NCBI GenBank assembly: GCA_027080755.1
Contig: JALWQC010000351.1
Span: 1 to 14,675 of the forward strand
Source of the DNA: Paracoccaceae bacterium
GTDB taxonomy: Bacteria; Pseudomonadota; Alphaproteobacteria; Rhodobacterales; Rhodobacteraceae
Length of the DNA stretch: 14,675 bases
Direction of reading: 5' to 3'
Part shown: positions 6,898-14,500 of the stretch, in pieces
Layout of the letters: each line of letters begins with the position of its first letter
How positions within the stretch are numbered: the first letter of the stretch is position 1
Translations under genes and position numbers: made by a program
Notes under the pieces: model-generated
Seen by the model: the letters and a program-made list of their open reading frames with translations, nothing else
Told to the model about the DNA's origin: nothing
Databases searched by the model: none

Positions 6898-7395
6898 CTA
6901 CATTTTCCCTGTCACAAGGGTCCACCACAGCTTTCCGGTGCGTTCCTGAAAGAACCCGACCCCCATCCGGGTTGCCGCAGGATTCAACAAGACGGCGCGG
7001 CTTCCGGGGTCTGCGGCCCAAATAGCGACGGTTTTCAGATCGGTTTCATAGGTTTCGGAAATATCTTCCCCGAGGAAAGCACCGCCGTAGCCTGCCGCCG
7101 CAACCCGGTCCAGTGGCGAGGAGCCGTCGCTGCCAAAATGCCAGGGGCGGTTTTGTCGGGACATGTCCTTTGAATGTGCCATCGCCGCGCGGGACAGCGC
7201 CGGATCAAGCACCAAAGGCCCCAACCCTGCCGTTTCCCGTAGCCGGTTGACAGCCCCCAACATGCGTTCGGGAATTTCCGCCCGCCGCTGGGCGCTTATG
7301 TCATAGCGTTCCGACGGGGGCGGCCCGCCGACAGGGCTCTCGCAAGCCGTTAGCCCTAACAGGGCCATACATAAAATGGCGGGTTTTAATGTCAT
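6898..7395 (-). CDS. CAP-domain (SCP/YkwD-like) lipoprotein
   Basis: A 165-residue predicted lipoprotein. The leader MTLKPAILCMALLGLTAC has a lipobox LTAC with C18 as the lipidated cysteine, which is why ATG 7395 is preferred over a TTG 20 codons upstream, although the ribosome site here is weak. After a proline-rich linker, residues ~45-160 form a CAP domain: AVNRLRETAGLGPLVLDPAL, AAMAHSKDM, WHFGSDGSSPLDRVAAAGY and FLGEDI, then RMGVGFFQ...LWWTLVTG. These match bacterial YkwD-like CAP proteins, whose exact activity is unknown; some act in envelope or peptidoglycan-linked processes. It is divergent from an L,D-transpeptidase gene across a 108-base gap, suggesting a shared envelope theme. The C-terminus ends right at VTGKM, slightly short of many relatives, close to the IS debris; a small loss of the tail is possible. 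Confidence 0.82.
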   Translation of the reverse strand: MTLKPAILCMALLGLTACESPVGGPPPSERYDISAQRRAEIPERMLGAVNRLRETAGLGPLVLDPALSRAAMAHSKDMSRQNRPWHFGSDGSSPLDRVAAAGYGGAFLGEDISETYETDLKTVAIWAADPGSRAVLLNPAATRMGVGFFQERTGKLWWTLVTGKM

Positions 7396-7442
7396 ATCTT
7401 GCGTCTCGTCCGATGCTTCGCGGTTTTGTGTGCTTTGCGCAC

Positions 7443-7470
7443 TTGGTTTGCACAATTTTCCTTATATAAT
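7443..7470 (+). promoter_or_regulatory. Putative promoter of the L,D-transpeptidase in a divergent intergenic region
   Basis: A perfect -10 hexamer TATAAT (7465-7470) with TTGGTT (7443-7448) 16 bases upstream. The -10 overlaps the palindrome TTATATAA (7462-7469), so the same element could support transcription of the divergent lipoprotein gene. Two imperfect direct repeats, TTTGCGCA (7434-7441) and TTTGCACA (7447-7454), overlap the -35 zone and could bind a regulator. Ribosome site GAAAGG (7493-7498) precedes ATG 7504. Confidence 0.5.
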
Positions 7471-7503
7471 GAAAAGTAGTGCAGGTGAATATGAAAGGCC
7501 AGT

Positions 7504-8064
7504 ATGAACACCCTTCCTTCCAGACGGAAATTCCTGACCACGGCAAGTGCAAGCCTGTTGTTTGGCTCATCGGCCCTGGCACAGGTCGCCACCCCGCCTA
7601 TCAAGCGGAATATTTCCAGCTTCAGCGCCCGGCACTGGCAGCCGCATTTTTCGTCCCTACGGAACGGGGCGATTCTGGTGGATACCGTTTCCCGGGCGTT
7701 GCATTTCTGGTCCGAGGACCAGTCGATCTACAGGCTCTACCCTACCAGCGTTCCGCAGTCGGAAGAAATGACACGGCGGGGGCGGACCTCTATTGTGCGC
7801 AAGGTTGTCGGGCCGACATGGCGCCCCACGCCTTCTATGCTGCGGCGCAATCCCGACCTGCCCCGTGTGGTTGGACCCGGGCCGCAAAACCCGCTGGGCA
7901 CCCATGCGTTGTATCTGAGCTGGCAGTATTTCCGCATTCACGGCACGCAGGATGAACGCAAGATCGGGCGGCGCTCGTCCAGCGGCTGTATCGGCCTTTA
8001 CAACCGTCACATCGCCGAGCTTTACGGCCTGACCAAGGTCGGAACGCAGGTGGTGCTGATATAG
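7504..8064 (+). CDS. Tat-exported L,D-transpeptidase (YkuD domain)
   Basis: A 186-residue protein with a twin-arginine leader (SRRKFL at 6-11, hydrophobic core, cleavage near SALA/Q). The YkuD catalytic domain fills the rest: ILVDTVSRALHFW (57-69), NPLGTHALYLSWQYFRIHGT (129-148) with H146, and the active-site loop SSSGCIGLYN (158-167) with nucleophile C162. The usual SHGC(I/V)R is here S-S-G-C-I-G, a variant in which the histidine is serine and the arginine glycine. The family forms 3-3 peptidoglycan cross-links or attaches proteins such as lipoproteins to peptidoglycan in the periplasm. The twin-arginine leader suggests export in folded form. The gene stands alone, divergent from a CAP lipoprotein and closed by a strong hairpin terminator. 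It is short for the family, without LysM or other binding domains. Confidence 0.87.
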   Translation: MNTLPSRRKFLTTASASLLFGSSALAQVATPPIKRNISSFSARHWQPHFSSLRNGAILVDTVSRALHFWSEDQSIYRLYPTSVPQSEEMTRRGRTSIVRKVVGPTWRPTPSMLRRNPDLPRVVGPGPQNPLGTHALYLSWQYFRIHGTQDERKIGRRSSSGCIGLYNRHIAELYGLTKVGTQVVLI

Positions 8065-8090
8065 AAAACGGGGACCGAAGCCCCCGTTTT
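8065..8090. terminator. Bidirectional Rho-independent terminator
   Basis: AAAACGGGG (8065-8073) pairs perfectly with CCCCGTTTT (8082-8090) around an 8-base loop, with T-runs in both directions (T8087-8091 on +, the A-run giving Ts on -). It starts directly after the transpeptidase stop (8062-8064) and ends 5 bases before the stop of the convergent barrel gene (8096-8098), so one hairpin can end both transcripts. Confidence 0.85.
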
Positions 8091-8095
8091 TATGG

Positions 8096-11000
8096 TCAGT
8101 ACTTGGCCACCAGATTCAGGAACAACCCCTGGCCGGAATAGTTCAGGTTGGCCATATTGTCGGAAACACCGCCCCACTCAAAGCCCGCACCGATCTTCAG
8201 GTTGTCGCCAATGTGGCGGTAAACAGCCGCCACGGCGCCGGTTTCGTTGGTTCCGGTTTCCGCAGTGTGCAGCAGGCGGACCTCGGCCATGGCATCCCAG
8301 TCGCTGACCACATGCCAGTCAATCCGTGCCGCCGCCAGCGCCGCCGTGTTGGAGGTAAAGGCCGTCGTTCCGCGCGGGGCCATCTGTGTGCTGCGATAGC
8401 CCAGTTTCCCCCCGAGGGTGAATTGCGATGACAGGTCATAGCCCGCGCTTACAGAAAAGATATTGCTGATCTGCAACGGCCCGTCCACAGAGCCGTCCGC
8501 GCTTACCTGGTCCTCGCCCGGCTGGTCGTTCAGATAGGTATAGCGCAACAGCATGTTGAACTTTTCATTGTCCACAGGCCGGAAGGCATACCCGACAGAG
8601 GCCTTGACATACTGCCCGTCCCGGAACGCCCCGTCGGCGCTTTGGGACAGAAGGGCATCGACATTGGCGATCAGACGCCAGTCGTCATTGACGCTGTTGG
8701 TATAGCCTCCGGTCAGTCCCCAAGTGGTGCGGTCGCGCGCTGTGCCTGCACCGTTCTCGTCGCGGTATTCAAGTCGCGCACGCCAGCCCTGACCGTCGCC
8801 GAAATCCTCGGCCGCCCCGAAGGACAGGGCAACCCGGTCGAAATCCCCGCTGACCGCATCCCTGACCGAGCCAAGCTCGACCGTGGAAGACAGGGTGAAA
8901 GCATCGGTGGGGGTGTAGATCACACCGTAGACCTGTGAAAGCGACCGTTGGTCGTCGGGCATGTCATAGACATATTCGGTATAGGTCGAAATGCTGTCGG
9001 AAAGGCGGTATTTGCCCCCCATGACAACCCGCCCGTTATCCGAAAGCGCCCCGCCTGCCCCGCTGCGAGTCGGGTCCAGCGTGTAGCCCAGGTAGACCTC
9101 GTTTTTGTCGGTCGCGGCATAGCTGATACGCACCGCACCGCCCGGGCCGGCATCGCCGCCGGACAGTTCACCCGAAAGATCGACCTTGTCGTTCAGCGCC
9201 AGATCGAAACCGGCCCCGTAACGGTTGTTGTTGGCCAGACCGCCGGTTTTGGAAAGTGTGGTTTGCCCGAACAGGTAATAGCTTTGCGCCTCTGACGCGG
9301 TGTAGTTCACCCGCAAGCCGAGGTCCGTGCGTTTGCCGGTTTCCGACGGGCTGCCAACCGTGTTGCGGTCCAGCAGCTGCACGCCGCCTTCCAGCGAAAG
9401 GCGGTCGGAAAGGTCATAGGCCAGGCGGACCTCGCCCTCCAGTTTCCGGTTGCCGTTATCCTGCCGGAAAAGCGAGGCATCGGCGCCAAAAGTCATCCGT
9501 TCACCCAGCGCAACCTCGGTTTCGGCCCCGACGAGCGACTGGCCCGTGGCGATGGTTTCCGAAATGGTGGAAAAGCCCGCGTCCTTGCTGTCATAGTAAA
9601 GGTTCACAAAGCCGTCGCGGCCCATCCCCAGATCGTTCAGGTCAAAATGGCTGTCGAAATGCAGGGCGCTGGCGCCCGTGCTGGGCACACCGGCAGAGGA
9701 TATAATCGTCAGCCCGCCATCGGTAGAGGTGGAATACCCCATGCCCGGACCGGCGCTATAGGCGTATTCAAGCTCGGCAAAGCTGGCATTGCCCAGCTGG
9801 TAGCGCAGATCGGCGCTGGCCATGTTCTGGGTGCCGGCTGCGGTTTTCTCGCTCATATATGTCGCGCCGAAACGCAGGTCATCTGTCAGCCATGCCTCGC
9901 CGTGGGCGCCGTAGGCAGCGTCGTTCACAGCAAAACCCGTGGGGGTAAATTCGTATTGCGCCACAAGGTTGACGGTATAGTCATCCCCGCCGCCGGAAAC
10001 GACACCGGTGCCGGTGGCCGTGGCTGCCAGCGGGGATTTCAGCAGGACCATGCCCTGAACGTGGTCAATGGTGTAATCCACGCCCTGTTGCAGGTCGGTC
10101 GTGGAAATCACACGCCCTGTCGCGGGATCGACCACCTGCACCGCAAGCTTGACCGAACCGCCGGTGATGTCCTGACGGGTCAGGAAATAGACGGAACCAC
10201 CGATGCCTTGCAGAATATCGCGCTGCGCCAGCGTATCGGGCTGGGCCGCATAAAGCGTCGCCGCATAGCGGGGCGCACCGCGGTCCGTGCTGGCGCTGGA
10301 CTGGTAGCGCAGCTCGGCACCGTAAAGGTCCCGCGTATTGTGCAGCAGGCTGGCACTGTTCATACCCGCCTTGAAATCCCCCCATGTGACACGGAAGTTT
10401 TCGTTTTCGGCCCGCAAATAGATCGCGCCCGCTGTCGGTGTATCGTCAAAATAGCTGCTGTCATCGCCGTAGGTCGGATAGATATCCCCGTCGGAGCGCA
10501 GACGATCCAGCACACGGCGCGGGTCTTTGTCGTTCAGACGCGAAAACAGCCCGGAAATCGGCCCGTTGCCCGTGTCCAGGGACGAGGTAATATGCCAGCC
10601 GCTTGCGGTATAGCCGTTGACATAAAAAGCCACGCGGCCATTCACATATTGCGCGTCCAGATTGCCCGCGCCGCCAAAGTTCAGGCCCGCCGTGACATCG
10701 GCAATGCCGACATGGAACCAGTCCGAGGCCGGAATTTGCACGTCGCGCACAAGGTGCTGCCCCTTGGCATCCACGCTGACCACCCGATCGCCCACCGGCA
10801 GGATCCGGCTGACCACAAAGCGCCCGTTGCTATCCACCGGCACGGTTTCGCCCATCACCACGACCGACCCGCCCGGGGTTGCCCCGCGACCCGAGGCCGT
10901 CACCACGCCACCACGCACCGGAATACTGCGGCGCGCGGTATTGTCCGCCCCCTCGCCCGCCGCGACGGCACCGGTTTGCGGCAAGGTGTCAAACACGCTG

Positions 11001-11554
11001 CCTGCACGGCCCAGCGGCACAGGGTTGGTTTCATCGAACCGCCCGTTGGCATCATAAACCCGCAAGACATAGGCAAAGTCCCCCGAGCCGTCGGCGGGCA
11101 TGGTCCAGTTGACCACACCGTTTGCATCGGCCGGAATTTTTGCCACCACCGGATTACCCCGTGTGCCACGGTCGATAATCCGCACCTCGGCCCGCGAAAT
11201 AAAGGCGGGATAGTTGCTGGAAGTGCGCAGCGGCACGCTCTGGCCGGCCTGATAGGCCCCGCGCAGATCGGCGGTGGTGATATTCAGCATCCGGCGTGTA
11301 TCCAACCCGTCATAGCGAATATCCACATCCAGCCCGTAGGCCAGTGCATCCACCACATGGGTGCGGTTGAAAGCGCTCGGCGCCCCCGCAAGCGTTTGCG
11401 TGTCAAACGAGATGGAAAACCCCGTTTGCGCAAAGCCGGCGGATTGCGCCATTACCTGTCCGGCCCCCAGCGCCGTAACCAGCGCGGTTGTTTGCAACAG
11501 GCCTGTGCGAATGGCTTTGGTCATAGCAGACTTACCTTTGGAATAGTTAATCAT
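8096..11554 (-). CDS. Large outer-membrane beta-barrel protein with Ig-like N-terminal region
   Basis: A 1152-residue protein from ATG 11554, chosen because GGGAGGG lies 8 bases upstream; ATG 11524 is a possible shorter start. The signal peptide ends near QVMA/QS (residue ~36). Residues ~95-210 resemble an Ig-like/beta-sandwich module (AEVRIIDRG, FAYVLRVYDANGRFDE), followed by a second small module (~210-275: VTASGRGATPGGSVVVMG, VDSNGRFVV). The next part (~278-520: DWFHVGIADVTAG, DPRRVLDRLRSDGD, YPTYGDDSS, YLRAENENFRVTWGDF, YDIDYLQG-like YTIDHVQGMVLLKSPL) is a pattern I recall from large alphaproteobacterial outer-membrane proteins paired with DUF11 proteins. From ~540 to the end, alternating amphipathic strands with many Tyr, Asp and Gly form a long barrel, ending in LFLNLVAKY with a terminal aromatic as in BAM substrates. 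There is no TonB-receptor plug. Its gene follows the DUF11 gene by one base; a role in export, anchoring or display of that protein is inferred. Confidence 0.82.
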   Translation of the reverse strand: MINYSKGKSAMTKAIRTGLLQTTALVTALGAGQVMAQSAGFAQTGFSISFDTQTLAGAPSAFNRTHVVDALAYGLDVDIRYDGLDTRRMLNITTADLRGAYQAGQSVPLRTSSNYPAFISRAEVRIIDRGTRGNPVVAKIPADANGVVNWTMPADGSGDFAYVLRVYDANGRFDETNPVPLGRAGSVFDTLPQTGAVAAGEGADNTARRSIPVRGGVVTASGRGATPGGSVVVMGETVPVDSNGRFVVSRILPVGDRVVSVDAKGQHLVRDVQIPASDWFHVGIADVTAGLNFGGAGNLDAQYVNGRVAFYVNGYTASGWHITSSLDTGNGPISGLFSRLNDKDPRRVLDRLRSDGDIYPTYGDDSSYFDDTPTAGAIYLRAENENFRVTWGDFKAGMNSASLLHNTRDLYGAELRYQSSASTDRGAPRYAATLYAAQPDTLAQRDILQGIGGSVYFLTRQDITGGSVKLAVQVVDPATGRVISTTDLQQGVDYTIDHVQGMVLLKSPLAATATGTGVVSGGGDDYTVNLVAQYEFTPTGFAVNDAAYGAHGEAWLTDDLRFGATYMSEKTAAGTQNMASADLRYQLGNASFAELEYAYSAGPGMGYSTSTDGGLTIISSAGVPSTGASALHFDSHFDLNDLGMGRDGFVNLYYDSKDAGFSTISETIATGQSLVGAETEVALGERMTFGADASLFRQDNGNRKLEGEVRLAYDLSDRLSLEGGVQLLDRNTVGSPSETGKRTDLGLRVNYTASEAQSYYLFGQTTLSKTGGLANNNRYGAGFDLALNDKVDLSGELSGGDAGPGGAVRISYAATDKNEVYLGYTLDPTRSGAGGALSDNGRVVMGGKYRLSDSISTYTEYVYDMPDDQRSLSQVYGVIYTPTDAFTLSSTVELGSVRDAVSGDFDRVALSFGAAEDFGDGQGWRARLEYRDENGAGTARDRTTWGLTGGYTNSVNDDWRLIANVDALLSQSADGAFRDGQYVKASVGYAFRPVDNEKFNMLLRYTYLNDQPGEDQVSADGSVDGPLQISNIFSVSAGYDLSSQFTLGGKLGYRSTQMAPRGTTAFTSNTAALAAARIDWHVVSDWDAMAEVRLLHTAETGTNETGAVAAVYRHIGDNLKIGAGFEWGGVSDNMANLNYSGQGLFLNLVAKY

Positions 11555-11555
11555 T

Positions 11556-14500
11556 TTACTTGCCCTCCCGCACAACAAGCGTCTGGATATTGAGCGGCCC
11601 GTGACCGACCTTGCGCCATTCCTGCCGCAAGCGGTGTTCAAGCCCCTCCATACGTTCGCGGGCCATCCTCACCACGGATGCCTCTGCATTCATGGGGATG
11701 TGATAGGCGATCACCACCGTTGCCGGATTATCGACAAGGCTGGCCGCCAACCGGGTAATCCCCGCGTCAAGCGCCGCAACAGGTACCCCTGTGCCCGAGA
11801 AAGCCGCATCGTTGATATCGACCCGCGCCAGATGGCCCAGTGTCGCGCCGAAGTTGACCTCGGACATCATGCCCGGCGTAACGCGCGTTACCCGCGGGTT
11901 TTCCGTTGTCATGCTATAGCCTGTCGGCAGCGACCGCGGATCCAGCTTGATGATGAAGTTGTCGCCACCATCCGCCGGCAGGGCCGCACAGGGCACGCTA
12001 TAGCGGCCATGTTCGTCCGTGGTGATTACCAGACCATCGGCTGTGACCAGCCGGACACCGGGGATGCCGTCCTCGGACCGGGGCGGTGCAACGGTATATT
12101 TGCTGCCTTTACCGCCATGATAGGTCTGGTCGGTAATCGCCGCGCTGTTGGGCGCCTCGCCGGTCGGGTCCTGATAACCATTGCCGTTGACGTCGTCGAA
12201 CACCTTGCCGATCACATCGACACAGTCGAACACGGCTTCCGGCATGATCCGCACCACTGCGGTGGCATCATCCAGCATCGGATCCCCCGTGCCGGGGTCC
12301 AGCAGGCTGGCGCGGTTCACCAACGCCCCCGAGCGGGCCCCGTTCAGCACACGGGCGTCAAGTGTCACAACCACCTGCCCTGCGGCCGGAACTGTAACAT
12401 TGGGCCATGTAATGACCGCGCCCTGAACCGTCACCACAGCGGCAATGCCGTCAATCGTGGCGCTGTTCGGCACATAGATCAGCCCCGGCGGAAGTGTATC
12501 CACAATGTTGTAGGGACCGGCGACATGGGTCGCTGTGTTTTCGATGGTGATGGTGTAGGGCACCACATCCCCGCGCTGCACAATTTCCTGCGGCGTGGTT
12601 TTGGTCATGCTCAGCCCCGAGACAACCGGAGACGGCTCCAGCAGCAGCTCTGTCGGGTCATCCACAACGTTGCCATCGGTATCAATGCCGTCATCGGACA
12701 CATCCGAAACGGGGGCCGGAACGCCGGGAACGCCCGGGCCATAGACCGGCATACCTGTGGCCGTCACCGTATTGCTGACCCCGCCCGCATTCACCGCCTG
12801 AAGGTCAAGCGTGAAGGTGGCGGTATAGGTCGCAACCTCACCAATTTCCAGATTCCCTTCGGACGAACCGGCAGACGCGCTGACAAAGGTCGGCCCGCTG
12901 TCAAGCGCAAGCGCGGCACCGGTGATATCCGTCAGCGTATCATCCAGCGTTACCCCGCTTAGCAGCGTATTACCGGTGTTGGTAACCGTGATGGTGTAGG
13001 TAACCGTATCGCCCACATCATCGCGCCCGTCACCGTTATCGGTGAAGACCTGCGTTTTCACGGTCTCGATCCCGGGCAAGGCGCCCTGCGTCACGGTTTC
13101 CGTGGTGGTGTCGCACAGGGTCGGCACGGCGACCGAGCAGATCTGGTAGGTCACATGATAGGGCCCTGCCGGATTACCCGGTGCCAGCGTGATCAGCCCT
13201 GTAGCAGGGTTCAACGTCAGCTCCGGATCGGTGGTGATGACGGTGATATTCACATTGGTCAGCGTTGCCGGTGCATTGTTCAGCAGATCCGAGGCTAGCA
13301 TGCTGGTGGTCGTGCCGCCATCGGTTGTGAAGGCGGGGAAGACCTCGGGGATGGCCTCTATTTTGCCGACCTGCAAGGTTACGGCAGCATCGTCCGAAAC
13401 CTGCAGGCTGTTCCCGGGACCATAGTCCCCGGTCGCTGTGGCAGTGTTGATCACCTCGCCGGCCGTGATATCGGCGGCCGTCAGATGATAGAGGGCCGTG
13501 AAGGTGGTGGTATCCGCAACCCCCGGGTTCAGAACCGGAATCGGCCCGCCCGAAACAACCGCCCCTACCAGCGCGTCGCTAATCATCACGTTGTTCAACG
13601 GAATGTTGCCGGTGTTGGTAACGGTAAAGGTATAGGGCACCGCATCCCCGACAACAGAGCCGGTCAAGAACGGCGTCGGATCCACGAATTTCTCCAGCAG
13701 GATAGACGGTGCCTGTGTGATAGGAGTCACAGTCGGCGTGTCGTTCGTGGTAAGCGTGCCGGAAACATCGCTTACATCGGGGCCGCTGGGCGGGGTGCCC
13801 GTAGCGGTGGCCGTATTGGTGACCTGACCGGCCGCCATATCGGCAAGCGTCAGATCATAGGTCGCCGTAAAGGTGGTCGTATCGACATCCCCCGGAGCCA
13901 TCGAGGGGATAGGCCCGCCCGTCAGCACAATCCCGGTAAGGGGGTCGCTCAGGGTTACGTTGGTCAGGGTTACGTTGCCGGTATTTTCCACACGGAAACT
14001 ATAGCTAATGGTATCCCCGGCCTGCGGCGGCGATTGCAGCGCGCTATCATTGGCTGTTTTAACCAAAGTAATCGCGGGTGCCTGCGTGACCGGCACCGTG
14101 GTCGGGGTATCATTGCCGGTCGTCGTACCGGAAACATCGTTAACCACGGTGTTATAGGGATCCGTGCCCGTTGCTGTAGCGGTGTTCTGCACCTGCCCGG
14201 CATCTATATCGGACTGCTTCAGCGCATAGGTTCCGGTGATGGTGCTATCGGTATCGCCAACAGCCAGGAACGCGATCGGGCTGCCGGTGATCGTCAGATC
14301 AGGCATCAGATCGGTCACGCTTACACCGCTCAGATTGACATTGCCGGTGTTGGTAACGGCAAAGGTATAGGTGATGACATCCCCCACCTGCGGCGGCGAT
14401 TGCAGCGCCGAGGTGTTGGCGGTTTTCACCAGCGCAATATCGGGGGAAATGTTCGGAATAACAGGAGTCGGGTTGTCCTCGCCCGGATCCGAAGCCACAC

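Noticed and set aside
7396-7455. A longer lipoprotein start (TTG at 7455) adding 20 residues
   Set aside because: The extra residues are polar and would bury the signal peptide and lipobox inside the protein; ATG 7395 places LTAC at the proper distance.
2569-7461. The 12-mer GCACAATTTTCC at 2569-2580 and 7450-7461, both in intergenic DNA, with a related AATTTTCC near 288-295
   Set aside because: Several chance 12-mer matches are expected in a window this size, and AT-rich gaps favour this one; no flanking symmetry supports a shared operator.
9647-11593. A 648-codon open frame on the + strand, antisense to the barrel gene
   Set aside because: It is rich in Arg, His, Gly and Ala with no domain or leader, and mirrors the GC-rich third positions of the barrel gene, whose signal peptide and C-terminal strand are convincing. 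It is a shadow frame.
11601-12962. A 453-codon open frame on the + strand, antisense to the DUF11 gene
   Set aside because: It is a shadow of the repeat gene: no leader, no domain, and composition skewed to His, Arg and Gly.
13362-14444. Regularly spaced repeats that might suggest a CRISPR or VNTR array
   Set aside because: The spacing is ~366 bases and the units are in-frame coding modules of one protein; no short repeat/spacer pattern or cas gene is present.
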